Of a stretch of 64,000 bases of DNA, positions 9,820-19,057 are shown piece by piece. The notes below the pieces were generated by a model. That model ran no database searches. It saw only the letters and a program-made list of their open reading frames with translations, and was not told where the DNA came from. Location of the stretch: positions 49,327 through 113,326 of the forward strand of contig CAYZJH010000005.1 of NCBI GenBank assembly GCA_964478625.1, in the 5' to 3' direction. How positions within the stretch are numbered: the first letter of the stretch is position 1; every line of letters starts with the position of its first letter. A program made the position numbers and the translations under genes. Source of the stretch: SKZT01 sp964478625 (GTDB lineage Bacteria; Desulfobacterota; Desulfobacteria; Desulfobacterales; SKZT01).

Positions 9820-11643
9820 ATGAAATACCCGTCCGTTTCAGAATCAACTTCGTCTCCATCAACAGATACCCGCCCTGAATTTCGATGGCTTTTCAAGCAG
9901 GCCCGATCGGTTTACCTCTGGATTTTTCTCTCCATAATACTTGCCGTTTTCGGTGGATTGCTTATTGTCGCTCAGGCCCGGCTGATCGCCGACATCATTC
10001 ATGGGGCATTCATGGAAAAGTCCCCCCGGGACCATTTGTGGAATATGTTCATGGTATTGAGCGTCGTGATTATGGCTCGCGCATTTCTTCCATGGGCAAG
10101 AGAAATTTGCGGCTTTCAGGCAGGAGCCCGAGTTCGTGAAAATATTCGGTCTTCCATTTTCAAACATTTCGCCGACACAGGACCTATTGGTATCGGTGGA
10201 CGGCCCTCAGGGGCATTGGCATCCCTAGCCATAGAACAGGTGGAGGCGGTTCACGGCTTTTTCGCAGACTATCTTCCGCAAATGGTCATCGCCATACTAG
10301 TCCCACTCACCATCGCGGCTTTTGTCTTTCCAATCAGCTGGGCAGCCGGGTCTCTTCTTCTGGTCACTGCCCCCATGATCCCGCTTTTTATGGTACTAAT
10401 TGGCATGGGGGCTGAAAGTATCACCCGGAAAAATTTTCAGGCACTTGCACGAATGAGTGCTCACTTTCTCGATATTCTCCAGGGGTTGGGAACTCTTAAA
10501 CTGTTTGGCCGGAGCCGTGCGGAAGCCGAATCCATCGAAAAAGTTTCAGAACAATACCGCAGCCAGACCATGAAAGTGCTTCGGATCGCCTTTTTATCCG
10601 CAGCGGTTCTGGAATTTTTCAGCTCCTTTGCCATCGCCATGACAGCTATTTATCTTGGGATGAGTTTTCTTGGATACATCAATTTCGGAAGCTACGGAAA
10701 ACCACTGACCTTTGCTGACGGGCTTTTCATTTTGATTCTGGCTCCGGATTTCTATCTTCCCCTGCGGGAACTCGGAAGTCATTTTCATGTCCGTGCCGAA
10801 GCCATCGGAGCGGCAGGGGAAATTCGCAATCTGCTTTTAAAGGCACCCATTCAGCACAAAGGAATAATTCCCGTTCAGCAGCAGGATAGGGCTTTGAATA
10901 TTCACTTCGAAAACGTCCATTACAGATTTGACGGCGATCGCCGGGCAGCTCTTTGCGGAGTTGATCTGCAGATTGAATCCGGAAAACGCCTGGCCATTAT
11001 CGGCACAAGCGGTGCAGGAAAAACAACCATTGGAAGGCTGATTCTTGCATTCGACAGGCCTTCCTTTGGCAGGATTCTGATCAACGGAATCGATCTCTCC
11101 ATTCTGGATCCGGAATCATGGCGCAAAAATATTTCATGGATCGGACAACATCCGGTCTTGTTTCAGGGAAGCATTCGGGAAAACATCCGAATCGGGAATC
11201 CGGAAGCTTCCGAAAAAGAAGTGGAAACTGCTGCGCTGGCAGCTTCTGTCAATAATTTCACCGATCGGTTTCCCCGTGGACTGGATACTTCAATCGGCGA
11301 ATACGGCTTAGGGCTTTCCAGGGGCCAGACGCAACAGGTGGCACTGGCTCGGGCCTTTTTAAAAAATGCGCCCCTGATGCTTCTGGATGAACCTACCGCC
11401 GGCCTGGACAGTGAAACTGATTCTTTGATCATGGATGCCATATTCAGATTTTGCAATCATCGAACATTGATTTTTATGACCCATCGATTGGGCCGGATTC
11501 ATGAAGTTGACCGTGTTGCGGTGATAGCGGAAGGCCAGGTCAAAGAACAAGGCACCTTTCAAGAACTGATTCATTCCGGAGGCCTGCTGGCAAAATTCTT
11601 GGCTTCCAGGAATGAAGGAACTCCTTTTGTGGAGACCAGATGA
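9820..11643 (+). CDS. cydD: Thiol reductant ABC exporter subunit CydD
   Basis: One half of the heterodimeric CydDC exporter that moves glutathione/cysteine to the periplasm and is needed for assembly of cytochrome bd. It has six membrane segments, then a nucleotide-binding domain with Walker A GTSGAGKTT, ABC signature (LSRGQ) and Walker B LMLLDEPTAGLD. The ATG at 9820 is preferred because it puts the first membrane helix at the usual distance and has TCAGG nine bases before it; in-frame ATGs at 9739 and 9799 would add 27 or 7 residues. From 9820 the protein is 607 aa, near the 588 of E. coli. It overlaps cydC by four bases (ATGA). Confidence 0.92.
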   Translation: MKYPSVSESTSSPSTDTRPEFRWLFKQARSVYLWIFLSIILAVFGGLLIVAQARLIADIIHGAFMEKSPRDHLWNMFMVLSVVIMARAFLPWAREICGFQAGARVRENIRSSIFKHFADTGPIGIGGRPSGALASLAIEQVEAVHGFFADYLPQMVIAILVPLTIAAFVFPISWAAGSLLLVTAPMIPLFMVLIGMGAESITRKNFQALARMSAHFLDILQGLGTLKLFGRSRAEAESIEKVSEQYRSQTMKVLRIAFLSAAVLEFFSSFAIAMTAIYLGMSFLGYINFGSYGKPLTFADGLFILILAPDFYLPLRELGSHFHVRAEAIGAAGEIRNLLLKAPIQHKGIIPVQQQDRALNIHFENVHYRFDGDRRAALCGVDLQIESGKRLAIIGTSGAGKTTIGRLILAFDRPSFGRILINGIDLSILDPESWRKNISWIGQHPVLFQGSIRENIRIGNPEASEKEVETAALAASVNNFTDRFPRGLDTSIGEYGLGLSRGQTQQVALARAFLKNAPLMLLDEPTAGLDSETDSLIMDAIFRFCNHRTLIFMTHRLGRIHEVDRVAVIAEGQVKEQGTFQELIHSGGLLAKFLASRNEGTPFVETR

Positions 11644-13385
11644 ATTATTTTAAACCGCTTTTGCCATTTATCCGGCAGTTCAAACCTCACCTTGGGAGGA
11701 TGTTCATCGGGACAGTTTCAGGAGCTGTCGCTCTGACATCTGCAGTCGGGCTCCTTTCTTTGTCCGGTTGGTTTCTTTCGGCAGCGGCTTTTGCCGGGAT
11801 GACAGCAGTAACCGCACAGACATTCAACTTTTTTTTCCCGAGCGTGGGAGTGCGTTTGTTTGCTTTTACACGAATTGCCGCCAGATACGGGGAACGAATT
11901 ATCTCCCACGACACAACTTTTCATATTTTAAAAACCCTTCGGGTCCGGTTTTATCAAAAAATCGAGCCGCTCGCTCCTGCATGCCTGGTAAAATATCGAA
12001 GCGGAGAAATTTTAACCCGCCTGGTTTCGGATATTGATGCTTTGGATAATCTGTATATCCGGATTTTATCTCCGGCTGTTTCTGCATTAATGATAATGGT
12101 CGCTCTGGGAATTTTTTTAGGTCTATTCGATATGGTTCTTTCAGCAACAGCCTGCGGATTTTTTATAATTGCCGTGGTGGCGGTGCCTTGGAAAGCATCT
12201 TTAAGCGGCATGAGCGTGGGAAGAAATCTTGCGGAAACCGTTGGAATGCTTCGCACCCAAACCATTGAAGGTCTCCAGGGGTTGACGGATTTGATTATTT
12301 TCGGTGCTATGGACAAACACCTGGAAAGGCTTGCAGGGCAACACAAACAACTGATTTTGCTTCAGAAAAAAATGAGTCATATCCGCGGACTCAGCAACGC
12401 TTCCATATCTTTTTTATCCGGAGCTGCCGTGTGGATTGTTCTGTATATCGGGGTATCCATGGTAGATTCAGGTAAATTGCCGGGCGAATTTCTGGCATGT
12501 ACGGCACTGGCGGTCTGGGCGGCTTTTGAAGCAGCCGTTCCCCTGGCTCATGCTTTCCAGCATCTGGGCCGCACCGTGGAAGCTTCAGAACGGATTCACG
12601 AAATCACCTCCATGACCCCTTCGGTTGTATTTGCGAAAAAGTTTATAGGTAATCCTGAACGCTTTGATATCCATTTTGAAAATATCCGTTTTCAATATTT
12701 AGAGGATACGCAGCCGGTACTTGACGGTTTCAGCCTTAGAATCGCTCATGGATGCCGGACGGCCCTGGTTGGAGAAACCGGATGCGGCAAATCCACGCTG
12801 GTTCATTTGCTGACCCGCACCTATGACCCCAATGAAGGGTCGATTCGTATCGGGGGCATGGACCTGAAACAGTTTACCGAGAACGATCTCAGAAAAACCA
12901 TCACCGTTATCTCTCAGCACTCACATATTTTTAACGGAACAGTGGCCGATAATCTGAAAATTGCCCGCGCGGATGCCGGTGAACCGGAACTTTTTCATGC
13001 TCTGGAAAAGGTACGTCTGGCGGATTTTGTCCATTCTCTCCCTGAAGGCCTTAACACCTGGGTTGGTGAAGGCGGACAGCGGTTTTCCGGCGGGCAGATT
13101 CGAAGGCTTGCCCTGGCAAGGGCTGTTTTGCATGATGCTCCCGTTTGGGTGCTGGATGAACCCACCGAAGGCCTGGATAAAATCACTGAGTGGGAAGTCA
13201 CCCGGTCACTTTTCAACCATGCCCGACAACGCACCATGCTGATTATCACCCACCGGCTTCTGGATTTTCAGAGGATGGATCAGATCTCCGTCATGGACAA
13301 AGGACGAGTTGTCGCTTCAGGACAGCATCACGAGCTTGTGGAAACTGATGAGCGTTACCGCAATATCGTGAGCAAAATGGTCTGA
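11640..13385 (+). CDS. cydC: Thiol reductant ABC exporter subunit CydC
   Basis: Partner of CydD, with the same ABC-exporter architecture: transmembrane domain over the first 300 residues, then a nucleotide-binding domain with Walker A GETGCGKST, signature FSGGQIRRLALARA and Walker B VWVLDEPTEGLD. The length (581 aa) is typical. The start codon overlaps the cydD stop (ATGA) with GGAG five bases upstream, so the two halves are translationally coupled. Its position directly upstream of an Rrf2 regulator and cydAB makes the assignment firm. Confidence 0.93.
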   Translation: MNYFKPLLPFIRQFKPHLGRMFIGTVSGAVALTSAVGLLSLSGWFLSAAAFAGMTAVTAQTFNFFFPSVGVRLFAFTRIAARYGERIISHDTTFHILKTLRVRFYQKIEPLAPACLVKYRSGEILTRLVSDIDALDNLYIRILSPAVSALMIMVALGIFLGLFDMVLSATACGFFIIAVVAVPWKASLSGMSVGRNLAETVGMLRTQTIEGLQGLTDLIIFGAMDKHLERLAGQHKQLILLQKKMSHIRGLSNASISFLSGAAVWIVLYIGVSMVDSGKLPGEFLACTALAVWAAFEAAVPLAHAFQHLGRTVEASERIHEITSMTPSVVFAKKFIGNPERFDIHFENIRFQYLEDTQPVLDGFSLRIAHGCRTALVGETGCGKSTLVHLLTRTYDPNEGSIRIGGMDLKQFTENDLRKTITVISQHSHIFNGTVADNLKIARADAGEPELFHALEKVRLADFVHSLPEGLNTWVGEGGQRFSGGQIRRLALARAVLHDAPVWVLDEPTEGLDKITEWEVTRSLFNHARQRTMLIITHRLLDFQRMDQISVMDKGRVVASGQHHELVETDERYRNIVSKMV

Positions 13386-13393
13386 AAAATCTC

Positions 13394-13444
13394 TTGACAG
13401 ATATCATCAGATCATATATCGGATAAAAAATATCTTAATTATCC
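13394..13444 (+). promoter_or_regulatory. Promoter and operator-like dyad before rrf2-cydAB
   Basis: A consensus -35 TTGACA (13394-13399) is followed by an AT-rich stretch containing TATATC at about the -10 distance. Just downstream lies the dyad GGATAA-N12-TTATCC (13421-13444), ending 14 bases before the rrf2 start codon. A dyad overlapping the start of the transcript is where an autoregulating Rrf2 protein would bind. The -10 is not a good match, so the exact promoter is uncertain. Confidence 0.45.
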
Positions 13445-13458
13445 AATTTGAGGGTGAC

Positions 13459-13932
13459 ATGAGACTGACTCGAGCCGGAGAGTATGCCGTAAGATGTGTC
13501 CTGTACCTTTCTTTAACAGGAAAAGGTGAACTGGCCAAACGAAAAGATATTGCCCGCACCATGGAAATTCCCGGGCAGTTTCTGGGAAAAATCGCCCAAC
13601 AGCTTTCCAGGGCAGGCATCATTGAAATTGTGCAGGGAGCCGGAGGCGGTTATCAACTGTTGATTTCTCCGGAAGAGCTGACCCTTCTGGAGGTGGTGGA
13701 AGCCATCATTGGTGAAATTGTCCTCAATGATTGTGTAGCGAATCCGGATGGCTGTTACCGCAGCTCTTCGTGCACCGTTCACCGGGTTTGGGAAAAAGCA
13801 CGGGAGCAGTTACGGCAAACTTTACGACAGACCCGCTTTATCGATCTTATATCCGGGGATACCTGTATTGCAGATCTGATGAAATCGTCTGAAAACCTTT
13901 TGGGCGCAAAAGCCCGAAACCAAAAACCTTAA
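13459..13932 (+). CDS. Rrf2-family Fe-S type transcriptional regulator
   Basis: Cytoplasmic winged-helix regulator. The N-terminus MRLTRAGEYAVRCVLYLS and the recognition segment IPGQFLGKIAQQLSRAGII are standard Rrf2, as is the GAGGGYQL wing. Three cysteines lie in NDCVANPDGCYRSSSC (about residues 92-105), in the region that holds a redox- or NO-sensitive Fe-S cluster in IscR, NsrR and RsrR. The protein is 157 aa, with GAGGG just upstream of the ATG. It sits between cydDC and cydAB, so control of the bd oxidase in response to oxygen or NO is the natural inference. A dyad directly upstream suggests autoregulation. Confidence 0.88.
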   Translation: MRLTRAGEYAVRCVLYLSLTGKGELAKRKDIARTMEIPGQFLGKIAQQLSRAGIIEIVQGAGGGYQLLISPEELTLLEVVEAIIGEIVLNDCVANPDGCYRSSSCTVHRVWEKAREQLRQTLRQTRFIDLISGDTCIADLMKSSENLLGAKARNQKP

Positions 13933-13956
13933 ACGCCTGATCGAAAAGGAGGGGAT

Positions 13957-15312
13957 ATGGACGCGTTGCTTCTATCGCGGCTTCAATTTGCCGCAACCAC
14001 CATGTTTCACTTTTTATTTGTACCTTTGACACTGGGACTTTCCATTATGGTCGCCTGGATGGAAACCCGTTATGTAAAAACAGGTGATGAAACCTACCTT
14101 AAAATGACCAAATTTTGGGGAAAGCTATTTTTGATCAATTTTGCGGTAGGTGTTGTCACCGGAATCACTCTGGAGTTTCAATTCGGTACCAACTGGTCTA
14201 TTTACTCGGCTTATGTCGGGGACATTTTCGGATCCATTCTGGCCATCGAGGCTACCGCCGCATTCTTTCTGGAATCGACCTTTATCGGAGTCTGGATTTT
14301 CGGATGGAACAAGCTTTCCAAAAAGGCCCATGCGGCTGTCGCATGGCTTATCGCCTTGGGATCCAATCTTTCCGCAGTCTGGATTCTGATTGCCAATGCC
14401 TGGATGCAAAGCCCGGTCGGATTTACGATTCGCGACGGCCGCGCTGAACTGGTCGACTTTTATGCGGTGATTACCCAGAAATTTGCCATCGTAAAATTTA
14501 TCCACACGGTAAGTGCGGCTTACGTCCTGGCGGCTTTCTTTGTTATGGGGATCAGTGCCTACCACCTTCTGAAAAAAAGGCATGTTGATTTTTTCACCCG
14601 CTCTTTCAGATCCGCTCTAACCTTCGGACTTGTATCCTCTCTTGTGGTGTTTATCCTGGGCGATCTAAACGGCGTGGTCGTGGCCGAAAAACAACCCACT
14701 AAATTGGCGGCCATGGAATCATTGTGGGAAACTCAAACCCGTGCACCCATTTACCTGTTTGCATGGCCCGATGAAAAAAATGAGCGCAATGCTGTTGAAA
14801 TCGGAGCCATACCCGGAGCCCTGAGCTTTTTAACCCGGCATGATGTCAACGCTGAAATTCGGGGTTTGAGTGATTTTCCGCCTCAGGACCGGCCTCCGGT
14901 ACTGATCACCAGTTTCGCTTTCAAAGGAATGGTGGGGCTAGGATGTGTGTTTATTCTGTTGACTGTGATCGGATGGTTCAAGAGAAACAAACTTCTTGAA
15001 AGCCCCAAATTTTTAAAAATCATACTCTATTCGATCCCACTTCCTTACCTGGCTGTGCAACTGGGATGGTTGCTCACTGAAGTCGGAAGACAACCCTGGA
15101 TTGTCTACGGCCTTATCAGGACATCCGATGCCGTCTCTCCCATAGCTACTTCTCAGGTGGCCCTATCCCTTGTCGGATTTGTGGTGGTTTACGGTCTTCT
15201 GGGAATCGCTGGTTTTTCGCTGATCGCCAAGTACGCCATAAAGGGTCCGGATATCGATGATTCCGATGATGAAATTCAGCCCGAACCGGCCCTGAATACC
15301 TCGGCGGCATGA
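13957..15312 (+). CDS. cydA: Cytochrome bd quinol oxidase subunit I
   Basis: Membrane subunit carrying the b558, b595 and d hemes; reduces oxygen to water with quinol as donor. The N-terminal LSRLQFAATTMFHFLF contains the conserved heme-ligand His, KFIHTVSAAYV holds a second conserved His, and GRQPWIVYGLIRTSDAVSP is the typical C-terminal motif. The quinol-binding loop (GDLNGVVVAEKQPTKLAAMESLW onward) is of the short type, giving 451 aa against 522 in E. coli. AAAGGAGGGG precedes the ATG. In an anaerobe this enzyme usually serves oxygen scavenging. Confidence 0.96.
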   Translation: MDALLLSRLQFAATTMFHFLFVPLTLGLSIMVAWMETRYVKTGDETYLKMTKFWGKLFLINFAVGVVTGITLEFQFGTNWSIYSAYVGDIFGSILAIEATAAFFLESTFIGVWIFGWNKLSKKAHAAVAWLIALGSNLSAVWILIANAWMQSPVGFTIRDGRAELVDFYAVITQKFAIVKFIHTVSAAYVLAAFFVMGISAYHLLKKRHVDFFTRSFRSALTFGLVSSLVVFILGDLNGVVVAEKQPTKLAAMESLWETQTRAPIYLFAWPDEKNERNAVEIGAIPGALSFLTRHDVNAEIRGLSDFPPQDRPPVLITSFAFKGMVGLGCVFILLTVIGWFKRNKLLESPKFLKIILYSIPLPYLAVQLGWLLTEVGRQPWIVYGLIRTSDAVSPIATSQVALSLVGFVVVYGLLGIAGFSLIAKYAIKGPDIDDSDDEIQPEPALNTSAA

Positions 15313-15364
15313 ATCACTGACTACAGATGATGTTAAACAAACAAGCACATTTCAGGAGGACAAT

Positions 15365-16381
15365 ATGGAATTGCAATCAACTTGGTTTTTTCTCTGGGGC
15401 CTTCTCTGGGCCATATTTTTCATGACCGACGGTTTTGATCTCGGAATTGGAACCTTGTATCCGATCCTTGGCAAAAGCGAAGAAAACAAGCGGGTCATGA
15501 TCAATGCCATGGGGCCGTTGTGGGATGGCAACCAGGTGTGGCTGATTACCGCGGGCGGCGTTACCTTCGCCGCATTTCCCATTGTGTATTCGGTAATGTT
15601 TTCATCTTTATACACAGCACTAATGCTGATCCTTTTTGCACTGATTATCAGGGGAGTTTCTTTTGAGTTTCGCGGTAAACTCGATGATCCCCGCTGGGTT
15701 AAGGTATGGGATACCTGTATATTTGTCGGAAGTTTCCTTCCCGCGTTTTTATTCGGTGTGGCTTTTGCCAATATTTTCAAGGGAATTCCCATTGATGGTG
15801 ACGGCATTTTCCAGGGAAACGTCCTGGCGCTGTTCAATCCCTACGGACTTTTAGGGGGTGTGCTGTTCGTGCTCCTCTTTATTCAGCATGGGGCGATCTG
15901 GCTTGCCATCAAAAGCGATGAGGACCTTCATGATAAGGCCGTTCGCATGTCTGAAAAAGTCTGGCCGGTGCTTCTGGGGGTCGCGGTGATTTTTCTGGTC
16001 TACTCCTGGTTTGCAACAAACCTCTACAATAATTATCTGACCTATCCAGCCTTGTTTTTGGTTGTGCTGCTGACCGTGGCAGGCCTTGTAGGAAGCCGGT
16101 ACTTTGTGGCCAAAAAAGCCTTTTTCAAGGCATGGTTTTCTTCAGCCCTCACGATTGTGGGAGCCACGTTTTTCGGCGTTATCGGCCTGTTCCCCAATCT
16201 GTTTCCATCAAGTCTCGACCCGGCATTCAGCCTTACCGCATACAATGCTTCATCAAGCCCGCTCACACTGAAAATTATGCTGGTGGTCGTAGTAATTTTT
16301 GTCCCTTTGGTACTGGCATATCAGATTTGGGCTTATAACCTTTTTAAAACCAGGGTGAACAGGGATGAGATGACGTATTAG
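15365..16381 (+). CDS. cydB: Cytochrome bd quinol oxidase subunit II
   Basis: Partner of CydA. The start ELQSTWFFLWGLLWAIFFMTDGFDLGIGTLYP and MGPLWDGNQVWLITAGGVTFAAFP are characteristic, with eight or nine predicted membrane helices over 338 aa. CAGGAGGA lies six bases before the ATG. It ends the cydDC-rrf2-cydAB cluster and faces the pst operon tail-to-tail. Confidence 0.96.
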   Translation: MELQSTWFFLWGLLWAIFFMTDGFDLGIGTLYPILGKSEENKRVMINAMGPLWDGNQVWLITAGGVTFAAFPIVYSVMFSSLYTALMLILFALIIRGVSFEFRGKLDDPRWVKVWDTCIFVGSFLPAFLFGVAFANIFKGIPIDGDGIFQGNVLALFNPYGLLGGVLFVLLFIQHGAIWLAIKSDEDLHDKAVRMSEKVWPVLLGVAVIFLVYSWFATNLYNNYLTYPALFLVVLLTVAGLVGSRYFVAKKAFFKAWFSSALTIVGATFFGVIGLFPNLFPSSLDPAFSLTAYNASSSPLTLKIMLVVVVIFVPLVLAYQIWAYNLFKTRVNRDEMTY

Positions 16382-16389
16382 AAAGAAAA

Positions 16390-16488
16390 TTTCAGGTTTC
16401 GGTGGTTAGGGTTATCTTGTCTTTAGGCTCATTGTGCAAACGAGTTTACACAATATCAGGGTAACCCGGCCCCCCCTAACACCTGAAA
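16390..16488. terminator. Bulged inverted repeat between convergent cydB and pstB
   Basis: TTTCAGGT (16390-16397) and GTTAGGG (16405-16411) can pair with the contiguous CCCTAAC/ACCTGAAA (16474-16488), leaving a seven-base bulge and a 62-base loop. There is no T-run, so it is not a classic intrinsic terminator. Its place between two convergent operons suggests a shared transcript end. Confidence 0.3.
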
Positions 16489-16526
16489 GCTGAGCACTTA
16501 ATACTAAACACGTGAAACCTAACTAT

Positions 16527-17297
16527 CTATAACACATCCTCAAAAAGTTGGTCGCAAGCATTCTGATCCGTGATCGAATCCCGGTCGAGGTCTTGTATAA
16601 TCCGGCCATCATTCATGACCAAAACCCTGTCTGCCAGGCGGCGCATCTGGTTCAGACTGTGGGTCACCGCCAGTATGGTATAACGGGATTTAAGTTCCAG
16701 AAAAAGCTCTTCGATTTTGCGGGTGGCTTTAAAATCGAGAGAAGCAGTAGGCTCATCCAGAAGAAGAACTTCCGGTTCCATTGCCAGTGCCCTGGCCAGG
16801 CACAGTCTTTGCTGCTGCCCCCCGGAAAGGGTCAGGGCATTGTCTTTAAGCCTGTCCTTGATTTCATCCCATAACCGGACTTCTCTAAGCACCCGTTCAG
16901 CTCTATCCAGGACGGCATCCCTGGATAGCCTCATGGTAACTGAAAGAGGCAAGGTAAAATTTTTGATAATGGAAAAAGGAAGGACATTGGGATGCTGGAA
17001 TACCATTCCCACCCTTTGCCGCAAATGATGCAGAGATACGGATGGGGCATAGGCATCGACCCATCCGTCGTGAAAACAAATTTTCACCGTTCCAGTGGTT
17101 GAACAAGCCGGAAATGCCTCGTTTAATCGATTCACTGTGCGCAGCAAGGTGGTTTTTCCGGAACCGGAGGGTCCGACCGCCATGTTTATCAGGCCGTGAT
17201 CGAGACAGAGGCTTATCTGATTCAAAACTCTTTTGCCTGAAAATGACACGGAAACATTGTCCAGAATCAGAGTGGAATTCGGTTGTACATGCTTCAT
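16527..17297 (-). CDS. pstB: Phosphate ABC transporter ATP-binding protein
   Basis: Cytoplasmic ATPase of the high-affinity phosphate importer. Walker A GPSGSGKTT, signature LSGGQQQRL, Walker B VLLLDEPTASLD and H-loop THSLNQ are all present, and LRTVNRLNEAFP is a PstB-like segment. The ATG at 17297 is chosen because it overlaps the pstA stop (ATGA) with GGAGGGG just upstream; a GTG 12 bases earlier falls inside that binding site. It is 256 aa. The final gene of pstSCAB; no phoU follows. Confidence 0.9.
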   Translation of the reverse strand: MKHVQPNSTLILDNVSVSFSGKRVLNQISLCLDHGLINMAVGPSGSGKTTLLRTVNRLNEAFPACSTTGTVKICFHDGWVDAYAPSVSLHHLRQRVGMVFQHPNVLPFSIIKNFTLPLSVTMRLSRDAVLDRAERVLREVRLWDEIKDRLKDNALTLSGGQQQRLCLARALAMEPEVLLLDEPTASLDFKATRKIEELFLELKSRYTILAVTHSLNQMRRLADRVLVMNDGRIIQDLDRDSITDQNACDQLFEDVL

Positions 17298-18187
17298 TTC
17301 CCCTCCCACTGACGCTGGAGTCGTTTTTGAAGTCTATAGGCCATAGCAAAAAGGACCCCGGTCATAACCAGTAGGATAAGGGCAGCACCAAAGGCCTGGC
17401 TCAGCTGTTCGGAGGATCGGTACTCTGCAGCCAGGTAAAAAATACGAAAGGGCAAAGCTTCAAACTTGCCCCACAGACTTTTGGGAATGGAAGCCTGTGC
17501 CACCACACCGGTAAGCAGAATCACAGCAGTATCCTCGGCAGCGCGACCGACCGATAGAATTACACCGCTTAAAATACCCCGGCCGGAAGCCGGCAGAAGA
17601 ATATGCCGAATCGTTTGCCACTGGCTCAATCCCAGACCTGGTCCAATCAGACGCAAATGTTCAGGGATACCCGAAAGTGAATTCATGGTGGTTCTGGCCA
17701 TGTAAGGCAAAACCAGAAGGGATATGCATACGGCAGCCAGAAAAATGCAGGTTTTGGCCTCAGGAGCGAAAGTCCGGCGAAGAACGATGATCATGCTGAA
17801 CCCGAAAAGACCCATAACAATAGATGGAACCCCCGCCAGAAGATCAACAGCAAAGGTAGAAAACGAGTACATTCTGGCAGATGCATATTCTGAAAGATAA
17901 ATACCGGCTGCAATGCCAACCGGGATTGCCATACCCGAAGAAAGTAAGACCAGAAACAAGGTTCCGACCATAGCCGGCCAGATGCCGTCAAAGACAGGCA
18001 TGGCTCCGATCAGCGCAGGCCACCATGGGGTGGTTCCAAAAAAAAGGTCCGGGGAGATTGAATGGAGCCCATGATACACCAGGAAAATGACCAAGGCTGC
18101 CGCAGCTCCCAGGATAATGAGTGCCGAAATCCAGCAAAACAGAACAAAAGCAATATCCGATGAATTCCTGATGGTTTTCATTTCCAT
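17294..18187 (-). CDS. pstA: Phosphate ABC transporter permease PstA
   Basis: Inner-membrane permease, six predicted helices over 297 aa, with the binding-protein-dependent transport signature region (GLGLSQWQTIRHILLPASGRGILSG) that docks PstB. It starts two bases after pstC ends and overlaps pstB by four bases, giving coupled translation. SVGRAAEDTAVILLTGV is the usual PstA segment. Confidence 0.92.
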   Translation of the reverse strand: MEMKTIRNSSDIAFVLFCWISALIILGAAAALVIFLVYHGLHSISPDLFFGTTPWWPALIGAMPVFDGIWPAMVGTLFLVLLSSGMAIPVGIAAGIYLSEYASARMYSFSTFAVDLLAGVPSIVMGLFGFSMIIVLRRTFAPEAKTCIFLAAVCISLLVLPYMARTTMNSLSGIPEHLRLIGPGLGLSQWQTIRHILLPASGRGILSGVILSVGRAAEDTAVILLTGVVAQASIPKSLWGKFEALPFRIFYLAAEYRSSEQLSQAFGAALILLVMTGVLFAMAYRLQKRLQRQWEGK

Positions 18188-18189
18188 GA

Positions 18190-19035
18190 TCAGGTGCTTT
18201 CGCTTCCCAAACGGCGAATAATCAGGTTTACGGCGGTCATGATCAAAAAGAGAATCAAACCGGAGGCAAATACGGAATGGTAGAAGGTGCTCTGGCTGTC
18301 GGTAGCTACTACCAGCCCAATATGGGCTGTCAATGTTCGAAATGAATCAAAAACCGACACCGGAACAATCGGTGCGTTTCCAGCCAGCATCAGCGATATC
18401 AGAGTGTCTCCGACTGCTCTTCCAAATCCCAGAATCACGGCTGTCACCAATCCTTTTCTTGTCAGTGGCAATAATATTTTTCGGACATATGCGGCCCGGG
18501 AAATACCCAAAGCTTCTGTGGTCAGGAAAAGAGCGGGCTGAATCTGATCAAGCCTGGCGCGATATACCAGTATGATGGTCGGCGTGATCAGAACACTAAG
18601 GGTTAGCATGGCTGCCAGCAATGAAAATCCCGTTCCTTTATCAAACCATTGCCTGATCATGGGCACTAGCATAAACACGGAAACAAAACCGTAAATCACC
18701 GTGGGAATGCTGGTCATATAATGGATTACCGCCATAATGGCTTTTTCCGGCAGACTTTCGCCCAGGATCAACCCCAGACTGCTCACTCCCAGAGCCAGCG
18801 GGCAGGCCAAAGCCAATGCCCCTATAGAAAGCATCAGGGAACCGATCATCATGGGCAGTATTCCGAAATGCCCCTCGTAAGGTCTCCATTGCCAGCTCAA
18901 AACTCTGGCCAATCCATCTTCATAAAAGAGAGGAAGCACCAGATAAGACAGAACAAGAAAAATACAAAAGGCCGCAGCAGTTGCAATAATCGCCGCGGCC
19001 AATAAAGCGATCCTGACAATGGATTCCGAGTTCAT
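18190..19035 (-). CDS. pstC: Phosphate ABC transporter permease PstC
   Basis: Second permease of the phosphate importer, 281 aa with six membrane helices. TEALGISRAAYVRKILLPLTRKGLVTAVILGFGRAVGDT is the docking loop and conserved permease motif. It follows pstS by 22 bases. The ribosome binding site is weak. Confidence 0.92.
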   Translation of the reverse strand: MNSESIVRIALLAAAIIATAAAFCIFLVLSYLVLPLFYEDGLARVLSWQWRPYEGHFGILPMMIGSLMLSIGALALACPLALGVSSLGLILGESLPEKAIMAVIHYMTSIPTVIYGFVSVFMLVPMIRQWFDKGTGFSLLAAMLTLSVLITPTIILVYRARLDQIQPALFLTTEALGISRAAYVRKILLPLTRKGLVTAVILGFGRAVGDTLISLMLAGNAPIVPVSVFDSFRTLTAHIGLVVATDSQSTFYHSVFASGLILFLIMTAVNLIIRRLGSEST

Positions 19036-19057
19036 GCGATACTAAACTGAAAACAGA

